A DNA stretch of 64,000 nucleotides, taken from positions 186,001-250,000 of the forward strand of contig JBMNFA010000002.1 in assembly GCA_050949055.1 (NCBI GenBank), read 5' to 3'. The DNA comes from JAEZJZ01 sp050949055 (GTDB taxonomy: Bacteria > Bacillota > UBA994 > UBA5500). Position 1 is the first letter of the stretch, and each line of letters begins with the position of its first letter. The notes under the pieces were generated by a model. The model was not told where the DNA came from, made no database searches, and was given only the letters and a program-made list of their open reading frames with translations. A program made the translations under genes and the position numbers. Shown in pieces: positions 8,857 to 17,198 of this stretch.

Positions 8857-9530
8857 TTAGCGATCACCTCACCGTCCCGCATGCGGATCACCTGGTCAGC
8901 CTGATCGGTCAGGCTCTGATCGTGGGTGACCATGATGAAGGTCTGCCCGTCCTGTCTGTTAAGCTCTTGGAACAGCGAGACTATGCCGTCCCTGGTGCGA
9001 GAGTCCAGATTGCCGGTTGGCTCATCCGCCAGGATAACCTGCGGTCGATTGGCCAAAGCTCGGGCGATGGCCACGCGCTGCTGTTCGCCACCCGATAGCT
9101 GCAGGGGGAGGTGACGCTTCCTTTTGGCCAATCCCACTCGCTCCAGCAACTGTTCAGCCCTCTGCCTGGCTTGGGCGTGACTCACGCCGATAAACTGCAG
9201 CGGCAACATCACATTTTCCAGAGCATTCAAGTGTGGGATCAAGTTGAAAAACTGAAACACATAGCCGAGCTTGTGGCGCCTAAGCAGCGCCAACTCACTT
9301 TCGTTTAGGTTCCGGTAGGACTGACCGTCCAAAATGACGTCTCCGCTCATCGGTCGATCCAGGCCACCCAGCAGGCTAAGCAGGGTGCTCTTGCCGCTGC
9401 CCGAAGGTCCGACGATGATATTCATGGTTCCCTGATGAAAGGACACATTGACGTTGTTGACAGCGTAGATCGTCTCGCCCAGGGAAAACGCCTTGTTCAG
9501 GTTGATCGTTTGCATGATCGGCTTACTCAT
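8853..9530 (-). CDS. MacB/LolD-type ABC transporter ATP-binding protein
   Basis: The 225-residue ATPase carries Walker A GPSGSGKST, Q-loop YVFQFFNLIPHL, signature LSGGEQQRVAIARAL, Walker B VILADEPTGNLD and H-loop VTHDQS. It is translationally coupled on both sides: its ATG overlaps the stop of the permease at 9527-10951 by 4 nt (ATGA), and its stop overlaps the start of the permease at 7486-8856. One ATPase flanked by two different FtsX permeases suggests a heterodimeric permease complex. Confidence 0.93.
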   Translation of the reverse strand: MSKPIMQTINLNKAFSLGETIYAVNNVNVSFHQGTMNIIVGPSGSGKSTLLSLLGGLDRPMSGDVILDGQSYRNLNESELALLRRHKLGYVFQFFNLIPHLNALENVMLPLQFIGVSHAQARQRAEQLLERVGLAKRKRHLPLQLSGGEQQRVAIARALANRPQVILADEPTGNLDSRTRDGIVSLFQELNRQDGQTFIMVTHDQSLTDQADQVIRMRDGEVIAK

Positions 9531-10951
9531 GACCGGAGCACCTCGTTTACTGTCATTTTGGATAGGCGCCAGGCAGGCATCAGCCCAAAGACTAGACCGA
9601 TGGCCACCGTCTGCCCCATCACCACGCCGTAACTCTGCAGAAGGTCAAGAATGATGCTGCTGAATGCAACATGGTTAGTCAGCTGTTGCAGCAGGGCGGC
9701 GGCATAGGTGATCACGAATCCCACCGTAGACCCAATAACGCTGAGGGTTACCGCTTCAGTGATGGCCATCAGCATTATGTCCCGCCGGCGAGCGCCGATG
9801 GCTTTCAGGATACCGATTTCCTTTCTCCTGGCAGCCGCGCCGGTGAGCATGCGGGCCGCCATCAGCAGGCCGGCATTGAGGTAAATAAACAGAGACAACA
9901 GGCGGCCCATATCTTGAGGGAAACCCAACTGGGCCTTGGCTGTTCCAGCCAGGTATTCTTTTGGAGCCATCTGGAAGTGGTCGATCAATTGGGACTGGGA
10001 GGCCACCCGGGCCAAATTGGGGGCGCTGACCACTGTAAATTGGGGGTTGTTTAGCTGCAACTCACCACTTACCGACTCCAAGAACCCCATGTTCTTGACA
10101 ATGACGCCACAACTAAAGGCCATAGGCGGTTTTGTGGGGGCAGCCAATTGCCAGATAGCTTGCCAATCGCTTGCCCGCACCCAGATTTCGTCGCGGTTGA
10201 AGTAGCCCTGTTCTGTCATTGTCCCGCCTTGACCGTCAGGCCAGCTGATGCTGCGAGTGGGGAGAGCGTAATAACCGGCTACCTGCGCGTCAATTTCGCT
10301 AAGTCTGGTATCGTCAATTTGCACCGAACCATCCGGTGCCATCACCAGTGTGGGCAGCGTTAACTTGATCTGCGCTCCCGGTTCAGGCAAAGAAGTGGAA
10401 GAGGGTATGCGGCTATTTAGCCAAACTGGAATCACGCCACTCAACTCCTGCGCAGGAACCTGGTTGAGCAAGTACTGTTCTAGGGGGTCCCCTTCCTTCA
10501 GTGCGCGCACTGCTACCGGGAGGTCGGCTGCCACGGTGCTCCGCCAAGCGGGCAAGCGATAGAGGGGACTGACGTCCATCACTTCTGGATGGCGCTGCAG
10601 CGCGTCCAGCTCTTCCTGCGTCATCGATCGCAGGACAGGTCTTGTGTTGGAGAGAAAGCCCTCTTTAGATACATGGGGATAGAACATAGTCAAGGTGGAG
10701 AATTCATTCTCCGCCAAACGATATAGCTGCAAGTCGCCCTGCTCGTCAGGGGAGGTCATGATGCGAACCGGGTAGACTACGATGTCTCCGCCCAGGTAAT
10801 GGCGATAATTGGCGTAAGCCAACGCCGGATAGCCGGAACTGATGGTTAAGTTGGCAGTCAGGCTGACGGCAGCCAACACCAGGCTAATCAGCGCTAAAGC
10901 GCTGCGGCTGAGTTGACGGATGATGCTCAGCACTCCAAGTCGAATAAACAA
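9527..10951 (-). CDS. FtsX/MacB-type ABC transporter permease
   Basis: The 474-residue protein has an N-terminal membrane segment (LSRSALALISLVLAAVSLTANL) and a long extracytoplasmic domain (about residues 35-330). The C-terminal FtsX domain has the typical cytoplasmic loop GAAARRKEIGILKAIGARRRDI between helices. The start is TTG at 10951, with GGGGGGAG 7 nt upstream. It is the first gene of the minus-strand permease-ATPase-permease unit. The gap upstream (10952-11239) is AT-richer and should hold promoters for this unit and for the divergent small gene. Confidence 0.9.
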   Translation of the reverse strand: MFIRLGVLSIIRQLSRSALALISLVLAAVSLTANLTISSGYPALAYANYRHYLGGDIVVYPVRIMTSPDEQGDLQLYRLAENEFSTLTMFYPHVSKEGFLSNTRPVLRSMTQEELDALQRHPEVMDVSPLYRLPAWRSTVAADLPVAVRALKEGDPLEQYLLNQVPAQELSGVIPVWLNSRIPSSTSLPEPGAQIKLTLPTLVMAPDGSVQIDDTRLSEIDAQVAGYYALPTRSISWPDGQGGTMTEQGYFNRDEIWVRASDWQAIWQLAAPTKPPMAFSCGVIVKNMGFLESVSGELQLNNPQFTVVSAPNLARVASQSQLIDHFQMAPKEYLAGTAKAQLGFPQDMGRLLSLFIYLNAGLLMAARMLTGAAARRKEIGILKAIGARRRDIMLMAITEAVTLSVIGSTVGFVITYAAALLQQLTNHVAFSSIILDLLQSYGVVMGQTVAIGLVFGLMPAWRLSKMTVNEVLRS

Positions 10952-11239
10952 TCTGTTGCTCCCCCCTGTGCAGCAAGTTTGCCTGCGGCAACAATTGCTT
11001 TGCCTAAGGTGTATAAATACTTCAACAACCAGCTAATAGCCAAAATTGACGGCCTTTTAAGATTATACCACAGCGAACAGCTACACTAGCTAGCCTATAT
11101 CTGTAGGTCATCCTAGCATGGAGATGCAAATTCAGACAATTATCACCGACCGCGATTTTTATAGTCTGCTATCCGGCTGCTTGGAATAGTCATAGGAGGA
11201 GGGCTCGTACCCAAAACAAGGGGGAAAAGGGAGGCAAAC

Positions 11240-11494
11240 ATGAAATTTCAAGCACTGGTTGAAAGTATTGATGAACAGCACGTGTCGCTGCTGGTTTTGG
11301 GACAAGTCTACCAATTGCCCCGTCAATGCCTGCCTGCCAAACTAGAAGAGGCTGACGTCCTGGACGTGGTCATCTTTGTCAACGAAAAGGAAACGGAGCG
11401 CAGGCTGAGCCAAGTACGCAAGTGGTTGCTGGCCTGCGGAGCGTATCGAGCCAGCGAGATGGAAGCCAAGCTGCTTCAAGGAGGCGCAAAGTAG
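11240..11494 (+). CDS. Small DUF3006-like protein
   Basis: This 84-residue protein starts at an ATG 6 nt after GGGAGG. It begins with a short beta-barrel-like segment (VESIDEQHVSLLVLGQVYQLPR...L) and ends with a charged helix (EKETERRLSQVRKWLL). The order 'barrel, PR.CLP, EADVLDV, charged helix' resembles the DUF3006 family of small proteins of unknown function. No signal peptide is present. It stands alone between divergent ABC genes and a shared terminator at 11521-11560. Confidence 0.7.
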   Translation: MKFQALVESIDEQHVSLLVLGQVYQLPRQCLPAKLEEADVLDVVIFVNEKETERRLSQVRKWLLACGAYRASEMEAKLLQGGAK

Positions 11495-11520
11495 CGAACG
11501 CATCCCCATTAGCTACATAC

Positions 11521-11560
11521 CAAAAACAAGGCTTCGGCGCCAGGCGAAGCCTTGTTTTTG
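11521..11560. terminator. Bidirectional rho-independent terminator
   Basis: A 16-bp perfect stem (CAAAAACAAGGCTTCG paired with CGAAGCCTTGTTTTTG) encloses an 8-nt loop. Each arm carries an A/T-run, so it works in both directions. It serves the + strand DUF3006-like gene and the - strand gamma-glutamyltransferase gene that end on either side. Confidence 0.92.
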
Positions 11561-11571
11561 GCTACTACTTC

Positions 11572-13233
11572 TTAATAACCGATGCAGCTGCCGTCGCCCC
11601 GAGGGTCGCTGGCGCCATAGCGCACCTTGGTCCGGGGGTCGATCAGAATCAACTGCACACTGCCGCCGCCAGCCCACCCATCAACCACTTGGATTTCGTG
11701 GCCCAGCTGGGCCAGGTTATCCCGCAGCGGTTTGGGGAACCGGCTTTCCATGCGCAGTCTGACCGGCTGTTCAATGGTAGCCGGGTCGGTCCCGGGGACA
11801 CTGGTCCAGCGAGGGGCGGTTACTGCTTCAAATACAGACATGCCAAAATCAAGACAATTGACCACCGTCTGCATATTCCACTGGGGCTGCCCGTCACCCC
11901 CGGGGGTGTTGCCGACCAGATAGGGCTCCCCTTGCCAGGTGACCAGGTAGGTGTTCAACGTGTGCATCGTCTTTTTGCCCGGTGCCAGACAGTTGGGATG
12001 GTCGGGATCCAACACAAAACCTCTGCCCGCACGATTATTGAGCAGAATACCGGTGCCGGGGATGGTCACCCCTGAACCGAATGCCAGGGACAAACTGTGA
12101 ATGAAAGAGACTGCGTTCCCGTCTTTGTCCACCACCACGAAGGATGTGGTGTCGCCATCGGGATCCCCCGGCTGCATCACGCGGGCAGCCTGCAGCGGGT
12201 CGATTGCCTGCCGCCGCCTGGCAGCGTATTCTGGGCTAAACAGACGGGTGAACGGCGTTGTCGCCAGCTTGGGATCCTGAGCGAAGGCCAACCGATCGGC
12301 ATAGGCCAGCTTTTTCGCTTCCACCATCAGGTGAACCGCTTCGCCACTATCGGGCCCTTTGGCGGCCAGATCAAACCCTGCCAAAATCGCCATCTCTTCC
12401 AGCATGATCAGCCCTTGCGATGGGGGAGAAGTCTGGTAAATCTGGTAGCCGCGGTAATCCACGTGCTCTGGCTGATAGATGTCAGATCGATGCTCCCGTA
12501 ACTCGCGTTCGCCGATTAGCCCGCCCGTTGCTGCCATGTGTTGCACCAGGCGATCAGCGATTTCTCCCCAATAGAATGCTGCCGCCCCTTGTTGGGCGAA
12601 CAAGCGCAACGATGCAGCATAATCGGGCTGTCTAAACAGTTCGCCTGCCTGATAGCAGCTGCCATCCTGCTTGAGGAATGTGCGTGCTGTTTCTGGAAAC
12701 TGGGCCAACTTACTCTGATTGGAACGTAACTGCCCTGCTAACAGCTCCGATACGGGAAACCCATTTTCTGCGTAATTGATAGCCGGCTCTAGCACCTGCT
12801 CCAGAGTCCAGCTTCCCCAACGATCCATTGCTGTCGCAAAAGCGTCAGGCGAACCGGGCACGGCCACTGCCAACGGTCCTGATAGCGGCATCTTGCTGGT
12901 GTATCCCAAAGCGGCATAATGCTCCAGAGTGGCCCCGTACGGAGCGATGCCGCTGCCGTTTAGTGCCTCCACCTGCCTCGTCTTGGCATCATAATGAATG
13001 AGGAAGGTGTCTCCGCCCAAGCCACACATGGCGGGCAGTACTATACAGGATACGCCAGCCATAGCTATCGCCGCGTCCATGGCATTGCCGCCCCTTTGGA
13101 GTACTTCGATGCCGGTTGCAGTAACCAAGGGGTGGGCCGAAGCCACCATTCCGCCTGTGGACATCACCACACCCCGCTGTTTACCTGGTGTGCTAGCCCA
13201 CAAATTCGAGTCCACTTCTGTCTTTTTAGTCAT
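11572..13233 (-). CDS. Gamma-glutamyltransferase family Ntn hydrolase
   Basis: The 553-residue protein belongs to the gamma-glutamyltransferase/cephalosporin acylase family. These are made as one chain that cleaves itself before a Thr, which becomes the nucleophile. Here that is Thr362 in GDTTSFVVVDKDGN; the motif is TTS rather than the common TTH. Also seen are GGNAMDAAIA, GLGGDTFLIHYD and NTPGGDGQPQWNMQ. No convincing signal peptide follows the chosen start, so it is probably cytoplasmic. The ATG at 13233 is preferred because AGGGGGA lies about 7 nt upstream; the frame is open to 13290. Confidence 0.9.
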   Translation of the reverse strand: MTKKTEVDSNLWASTPGKQRGVVMSTGGMVASAHPLVTATGIEVLQRGGNAMDAAIAMAGVSCIVLPAMCGLGGDTFLIHYDAKTRQVEALNGSGIAPYGATLEHYAALGYTSKMPLSGPLAVAVPGSPDAFATAMDRWGSWTLEQVLEPAINYAENGFPVSELLAGQLRSNQSKLAQFPETARTFLKQDGSCYQAGELFRQPDYAASLRLFAQQGAAAFYWGEIADRLVQHMAATGGLIGERELREHRSDIYQPEHVDYRGYQIYQTSPPSQGLIMLEEMAILAGFDLAAKGPDSGEAVHLMVEAKKLAYADRLAFAQDPKLATTPFTRLFSPEYAARRRQAIDPLQAARVMQPGDPDGDTTSFVVVDKDGNAVSFIHSLSLAFGSGVTIPGTGILLNNRAGRGFVLDPDHPNCLAPGKKTMHTLNTYLVTWQGEPYLVGNTPGGDGQPQWNMQTVVNCLDFGMSVFEAVTAPRWTSVPGTDPATIEQPVRLRMESRFPKPLRDNLAQLGHEIQVVDGWAGGGSVQLILIDPRTKVRYGASDPRGDGSCIGY

Positions 13234-13340
13234 GGTCATTCCCCCTATGCAAATTGCATGCTCGCTAAACGTCCGCAGGCCGCGCAGCAAGGTTATCCGT
13301 CCGCAGTGGCTGCCCCTATTAGGTTGCCAATTCTCAGCAT

Positions 13341-13366
13341 AAAAAACGGGAGCAAGTCTGCTCCCG
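13341..13366 (-). terminator. Rho-independent terminator of the cupin/HD-GYP gene
   Basis: CGGGAGCA and TGCTCCCG pair around AGTC, and on the minus strand a run of six T follows. It lies 46 bp downstream of the stop codon of the minus-strand gene at 13412-14323. Confidence 0.85.
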
Positions 13367-13411
13367 ATGGGCTATTTGCTTACCGACTAGCAACACCTTG
13401 CGGTCTAGTCC

Positions 13412-14323
13412 CTATTCTTCAGCCGGAGGCCACTGACCCTCCTCAGCCACGATCTCCATGAACGCATCCACTACTTCTGGCGAGAACTGCTGTCCCTTCA
13501 GGCGAACCAGCTCTGCCAGTGCTTGTTCCGTGGACATCGCCTTGCGGTAGGGGCGATCGCTGGTCATGGCGTCAAAGGCGTCAGCCACAGCGATGATTTT
13601 GGCTTCGATGCTGATCTCCCTACCGGTCAATCCCAGGGGATAGCCAAGACCATCCTCCCGCTCATGATGCTGTTCGATCACTTGGCCGACCTCTTCCAGG
13701 AAGGTGTCCTCCAGCATCTGCCGCCCAGCAGTGGGGTGACGGCGGATATGCTCCCATTCCTCCTGGCTAAGCCTACCAGGCTTAGCCAGAACTTCTTCAG
13801 GGACCACCGTCTTGCCCAGGTCGTGCAGATAAGCGGAATCGATTAGACGTTGCATCTGGCCGCCTGATAGTCGTAGACGCTCCCCAATTCGGGTAGCGAT
13901 CTTTTGAATACGCTGGCAGTGCTCCTCCGTGTACATGTCCTTTAGTTCAATATCTGTGGCCAGATCCTGCCATTGGCGGATGGTGTCACTGATGTAGCTG
14001 AACACCGGGGGAGAAGCCAGATAGAGAATGGTCAGCTTGTTGACCGTCCGAAAGTATGCAGGCTGCACCAATTGTGTGGCCTGCAGGTAGTCCCCAGGCC
14101 CGAGCACCGTCTCCTCGCCGTCTATGGTACAGACGAGACTGCCATCCAGTATGTAGAAGAACTCAGAGCCGCTCCAAGGCGTGAGCGTGAAAGGCTGATC
14201 CGCCTTAATGGTCTGCAACATCACTTCCATTTCGCCTGCCCTGGCCAGAAGCTTCACCTTTGTATTATTTTTGGACACCTCCTCTAGGCAATCTCCATTT
14301 CTAATAATCCGCAGACCTTTCAC
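13412..14323 (-). CDS. Cupin-sensor / HD-GYP domain protein (putative c-di-GMP phosphodiesterase)
   Basis: The 303-residue protein has an N-terminal cupin domain (about residues 20-105; GSEFFYILDGSLVCTIDGEE...LGPGDYL) and a C-terminal HD domain (about 120-300). The HD-GYP marks are present: HDLGK, then HHEREDGLGYP and DAFDAMTSDRPYR. HD-GYP proteins hydrolyse cyclic di-GMP. The cupin at the N-terminus probably binds a small molecule or metal and controls the phosphodiesterase, which is inference. The start is GTG at 14323, after an AGAGGTGT. There are no membrane segments, so the protein is cytoplasmic. Confidence 0.88.
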   Translation of the reverse strand: MKGLRIIRNGDCLEEVSKNNTKVKLLARAGEMEVMLQTIKADQPFTLTPWSGSEFFYILDGSLVCTIDGEETVLGPGDYLQATQLVQPAYFRTVNKLTILYLASPPVFSYISDTIRQWQDLATDIELKDMYTEEHCQRIQKIATRIGERLRLSGGQMQRLIDSAYLHDLGKTVVPEEVLAKPGRLSQEEWEHIRRHPTAGRQMLEDTFLEEVGQVIEQHHEREDGLGYPLGLTGREISIEAKIIAVADAFDAMTSDRPYRKAMSTEQALAELVRLKGQQFSPEVVDAFMEIVAEEGQWPPAEE

Positions 14324-14356
14324 CGCTCAACACCTCTTGTTCGTGCCTAGTTTATG

Positions 14357-14755
14357 TTAGCTAGCATTGCCGGGCACGTAAATAGGGTCAACGTAAACAG
14401 TGTGCGGCCCAATGTGAACTTCTTCATACTCACAGCGCCAGCTGACGCCTTCCCGTGCGCACATCAGCTTAACCGGGTTGAGCACCGCTTCCGTTGAGAT
14501 GACTAGCGCGTTGGCGATAGCTTGAGTGGAACTGTAATACGCATGGTATGGCATTTTGCCGCTATTGTAGAGTTCGTCCAGCCGGGCAGCAGTCGCTTCA
14601 GCGTTCTCCACCAGCCTCTCCACCGTTGCGTTTGCCCTTGCGGTCAACTTTAACAGCTGTTCTGATGGGGGATTCTCGTCCAGCGCTAGGGCGGTGCCTG
14701 CGCCGAAGCAGAGAACCAGGATTAGACTGAGCACTAATACCTTACGCCCAAACAT
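14357..14755 (-). CDS. Small exported protein of unknown function
   Basis: This 132-residue protein has a clear signal peptide (KVLVLSLILVLCFGAGTALA, cleavage near residue 25), then a mainly helical mature part rich in Ala and a C-terminal segment with two Cys that could form a disulfide (CAREGVSWRCEYEE). No family is recognised. The ATG at 14755 has AGGAGG 7 nt upstream; the GTG two codons earlier lies too close to it. It is 33 bp upstream of the cupin/HD-GYP gene on the same strand and may share its transcript. Confidence 0.75.
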   Translation of the reverse strand: MFGRKVLVLSLILVLCFGAGTALALDENPPSEQLLKLTARANATVERLVENAEATAARLDELYNSGKMPYHAYYSSTQAIANALVISTEAVLNPVKLMCAREGVSWRCEYEEVHIGPHTVYVDPIYVPGNAS

Positions 14756-14938
14756 GATCACGCCTCCTTTCGAGATTTCTTTTGGCCCACCATCTATCGA
14801 TTCTACCTATGATGCCTGTTTTCCTTCCCAACCTTCGCCAATTTTCAACTTCTTTTGCTCGTTCCTGACCCATCATAACTGTAGAATCGCTCCTAGGTGA
14901 ATTGTATGCTAAGTGCACTCAGTTATTTGTAGCATCTG

Positions 14939-14967
14939 TTCACAATCGAAAAGTACTATGTTACAAT
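14939..14967 (+). promoter_or_regulatory. Sigma-A-type promoter of the ArsR-family gene
   Basis: TTCACA (14939-14944) and TACAAT (14962-14967) are separated by 17 bp and lie 22 bp before the start codon. The region around -10 contains the short symmetrical element TACAATTGTA, a possible site for autoregulation. Confidence 0.7.
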
Positions 14968-14989
14968 TGTATCAACGGGTGGTGAAAAG

Positions 14990-15289
14990 ATGAACAAGGG
15001 TATGGAACAGGCGAGACAGGACTTTGACACGGCCAATCGTAAGGCTGAACTGCTGAAGGTGTTGTCGCATCCCATGAGACTATGCATCGTGCGTGGTCTA
15101 CTGGGCGAAGGTTCGTGCAATGTGACCAGCATGCAAGAATGCTTGGGCATCCCTCAGTCCACAATTTCACAGCACCTGGCCAGGTTACGCACCGCAGGGG
15201 TGATTGTTGGCACCCGCGATGGGGTGGAGGTTTACTACAAGGTTGTGAGTAGAGAAGCGGAACGTGTTATTCGAGCCCTCTTTAGTTAG
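14990..15289 (+). CDS. ArsR-family winged-helix transcriptional regulator
   Basis: The 99-residue protein has the ArsR fold: a helix starting KVLSHPMRLCIVRGLL, then the recognition region CLGIPQSTISQHLARLRTAG and a wing (GTRDGVEVYYKV). A Cys pair exists (SCNVTSMQEC, residues about 43 and 51) near the place where some family members bind metals or thiol-reactive compounds, but it is not the classical ELCVCD motif, so the inducer is unknown. It has its own promoter and terminator, and no partner gene on the same strand. Confidence 0.9.
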   Translation: MNKGMEQARQDFDTANRKAELLKVLSHPMRLCIVRGLLGEGSCNVTSMQECLGIPQSTISQHLARLRTAGVIVGTRDGVEVYYKVVSREAERVIRALFS

Positions 15290-15303
15290 GGCTCCTTTTT
15301 TTA
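15273..15303 (+). terminator. Rho-independent terminator of the ArsR gene
   Basis: GAGCCCT pairs with AGGGCTC around an 8-nt loop and is followed by CTTTTTTT. The stem contains the last codons and stop codon of the ArsR gene, and its T-run reaches the stop codon of the opposing gene. Confidence 0.88.
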
Positions 15304-15801
15304 TTCAACCGGCCAGCCAGGTAGGGTCGCCAGTTGGGAGGCAAATTGTTCCAGCCCTCTGGCATCTGCTTGATCAAATCGCTGCTTGATTGGACTATCG
15401 ATGTCCAACACACCCAGTAGAGTCCCTTGCGGGCCGATGATCGGGATGACTATTTCTGATGCAGAAGCAGCGTCGCAAGCGATGTGGCCCGGGAACTGGT
15501 GCACATCATCTACAACCAGAGTCTGCCTCTCCTGAGCAGCCGTGCCACATACGCCATTGCCCAACGGGATGTGTGTGCATGCCGGCTTTCCTTGGAATGG
15601 GCCTAGCACCAGTTCTTCTCCACGCAATATGTAAAATCCCACCCAGTTGATCTGGTCCAGTTGATGGCCGAGCAGGGCTGCCGCATTGCAGAGATTGGGC
15701 AGCCAATCCGGTTGGTCGACTATCAGGTTGGTCAACAGGTGGTTTACAGCTCGGTAAAACAGTACCTTGTCTGTCGTCTGGATTTTCTTGGCGCGATACA
15801 T
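15301..15801 (-). CDS. msrC: Free methionine-(R)-sulfoxide reductase (GAF fold)
   Basis: The 166-residue single-GAF-domain protein has the free-methionine-sulfoxide reductase marks: NWVGFYI, GPFQGKPACTHIPLGNGVCGTAA with two of the catalytic Cys, and a further Cys in the AC-D region after VDDVHQFPGHIA. The enzyme reduces free Met-R-sulfoxide, with thioredoxin recycling the disulfide. The ATG at 15801 has GAGGGGG about 9 nt upstream and gives the usual family length; the frame extends to 15927 without a better start. It converges with the ArsR gene. Confidence 0.88.
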   Translation of the reverse strand: MYRAKKIQTTDKVLFYRAVNHLLTNLIVDQPDWLPNLCNAAALLGHQLDQINWVGFYILRGEELVLGPFQGKPACTHIPLGNGVCGTAAQERQTLVVDDVHQFPGHIACDAASASEIVIPIIGPQGTLLGVLDIDSPIKQRFDQADARGLEQFASQLATLPGWPVE

Positions 15802-15960
15802 GTGCTTGTTCCCCCTCATGGCCAATATAGTCTGATTATAGCCGATTGTACGGTCGCCATGTGTCGAATTATCTGTTAGCCTGCAAATGAAACCAATCGT
15901 AGCGTTGTTGCGTATGGAAAAGTACATAGTCTAGAGGGAACAAACAAGGAGAGATGCTGG

Positions 15961-16470
15961 ATGGGGGAGATTCTTGGGCGCATTGGCGGTGGGTTTGTGG
16001 GACTGGATATCCGTTGTCGCACAGACCACGGTTCGATCGCGGGTCGCATCGGAGGAGCTTTGATCGGCTGGGATGTGCACCTGCAGTCAACCGGCGGGAT
16101 CATCACCGGGCGCATGGGCGGGGCTTTGGCCGGACGCGACATATCAGTGCAGCTGTTTGGGAAAACATTGCAGGGCAGAATTGGCGGGCTGGTTGCAGGC
16201 ATCGATGTGCAGCTGGAACAGCCTGGGGACCACATCCAGGGGCGCTGTGGAGGCGATGTCTTTGGTTTCAGCTGCAACCTGCAGTTGATCGGTTCGGGTA
16301 GGCTGGAAGGAAGAACCGGGGGTGACGTCTTGGGAAAAGATGTGTCGCTGGAGTTTAGCCCGGACGTAAACCCTCTGGTGGCGGCGTTGCTGGCTTGCGC
16401 AGCAGTGTATTATCAACAGTTGAAGTCTAGAAACAACAGTGGGGGCAGCTCGGGTGGGGGCAGTCACTGA
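15961..16470 (+). CDS. Protein with six 22-residue GR-[IMCT]-GG repeats, probable beta-solenoid
   Basis: I do not recognise a family. The 169-residue protein consists of repeats with the pattern G-R-x-G-G-x-x-x-G-x-D-[IV]-x-[LVC]-x. GR pairs sit at residues 6, 28, 50, 72, 94 and 117, a period of 22 (once 23). Regular Gly and alternating hydrophobic positions suggest a beta-solenoid or beta-helix. A hydrophobic stretch (VAALLACAAVYY, about 140-151) and a Ser/Gly-rich tail follow. There is no signal peptide. The ATG at 15961 follows AAGGAGA by 8 nt. It is divergent from msrC and ends at a terminator (16516-16539). Confidence 0.8.
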   Translation: MGEILGRIGGGFVGLDIRCRTDHGSIAGRIGGALIGWDVHLQSTGGIITGRMGGALAGRDISVQLFGKTLQGRIGGLVAGIDVQLEQPGDHIQGRCGGDVFGFSCNLQLIGSGRLEGRTGGDVLGKDVSLEFSPDVNPLVAALLACAAVYYQQLKSRNNSGGSSGGGSH

Positions 16471-16511
16471 TAGCCAACCGCCATTAGCTTCATCCAATAC
16501 GCAAGAATAAC

Positions 16512-16543
16512 AAAACAACAGGGCCGTTTGGCCCTGTTGGCTT
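16512..16543. terminator. Hairpin terminator between convergent genes
   Basis: CAACAGGGCC and GGCCCTGTTG pair around GTTT (16516-16539). On the minus strand it is followed by TTGTTTTG, so it suits the NlpC/P60 gene best; it can also end the repeat-protein gene. Confidence 0.8.
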
Positions 16544-16559
16544 GTTCACTCTCGGTTAT

Positions 16560-17048
16560 CTAGCGTAGTACTCGCTTGGAGAAGGCATACTTTGCACGCA
16601 GGTATGAGTTGGACAGCGAATCGATGGTCACGCCACGGCGTGGGAACGCGTGGATGATGCGATTGTTGCCCGCATACAGACCAACATGGGAGATGCCGCG
16701 CTTGTAGGTGTTACGGAAGAAGATCAGGTCGCCATAGCGCAAGTTGCCCTTGGAAACATATGCTCCGCGGGTTGACTGTGCGGCTGCTGTACGCGGCAGG
16801 TAAATGCCGTACAGACGATAGACATACCGGGTGAAACCTGAGCAATCGAAGTAGCGTGGGCCGGTGGCGCCAAAGACATATCGACGTCCCAGATACCTTC
16901 TGGAGGTCAGATAGAGTCTGTAGCCTGTGCTGGTGCTAGCTGCTTCTGCAGTGTTCTGCAGCGGCAAACCAGGCACGGCGGTGGCGACAGCGACGACGAG
17001 CATGAAGACGATTGCGATCTTTTTTGTAATTTGCATTAGCTTGTTCAT
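16560..17048 (-). CDS. Secreted NlpC/P60 peptidoglycan endopeptidase
   Basis: The 162-residue protein has a signal peptide (IAIVFMLVVAVATAVPGLP, cleavage near AEA at residue 36) and a single NlpC/P60 domain. The catalytic Cys69 is in FDCSGF and His121 in SHVGLY; His133 is the likely third residue. Such enzymes cut the D-Glu/meso-Dap (gamma-D-glutamyl) bond in cell-wall stem peptides. No SH3 or LysM wall-binding domain is present. The ATG has AAAGGAG upstream. An untranslated leader of about 115 nt with stable hairpins precedes it. Confidence 0.93.
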   Translation of the reverse strand: MNKLMQITKKIAIVFMLVVAVATAVPGLPLQNTAEAASTSTGYRLYLTSRRYLGRRYVFGATGPRYFDCSGFTRYVYRLYGIYLPRTAAAQSTRGAYVSKGNLRYGDLIFFRNTYKRGISHVGLYAGNNRIIHAFPRRGVTIDSLSNSYLRAKYAFSKRVLR

Positions 17049-17169
17049 GATACGACTCCTTTCTAAATATGGCAGAAAGGGACCTCGCTCACGAAACGAT
17101 CAGAATTCCTCTTGTTAGAGCAGGGCAGCTCTCTTTTCTATTGCCCGGCTCTTTTTCTCTGTGCAATTG

Positions 17170-17198
17170 ATTATACGTTATGTAAACTAAAAAGCCAA
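17170..17198 (-). promoter_or_regulatory. Probable promoter of the NlpC/P60 gene
   Basis: On the minus strand, TTGGCT (17193-17198) and a perfect TATAAT (17170-17175) are 17 bp apart. This leaves a leader of about 115 nt before the ATG. The leader contains an interrupted 10-bp stem made from AGAGC/GGGCA and TGCCC/GCTCT. Confidence 0.65.

Noticed and set aside
11422..12075. 217-codon + strand frame over the end of the gamma-glutamyltransferase gene
   Set aside because: It is antisense to a well-supported gene and crosses the terminator at 11521-11560.
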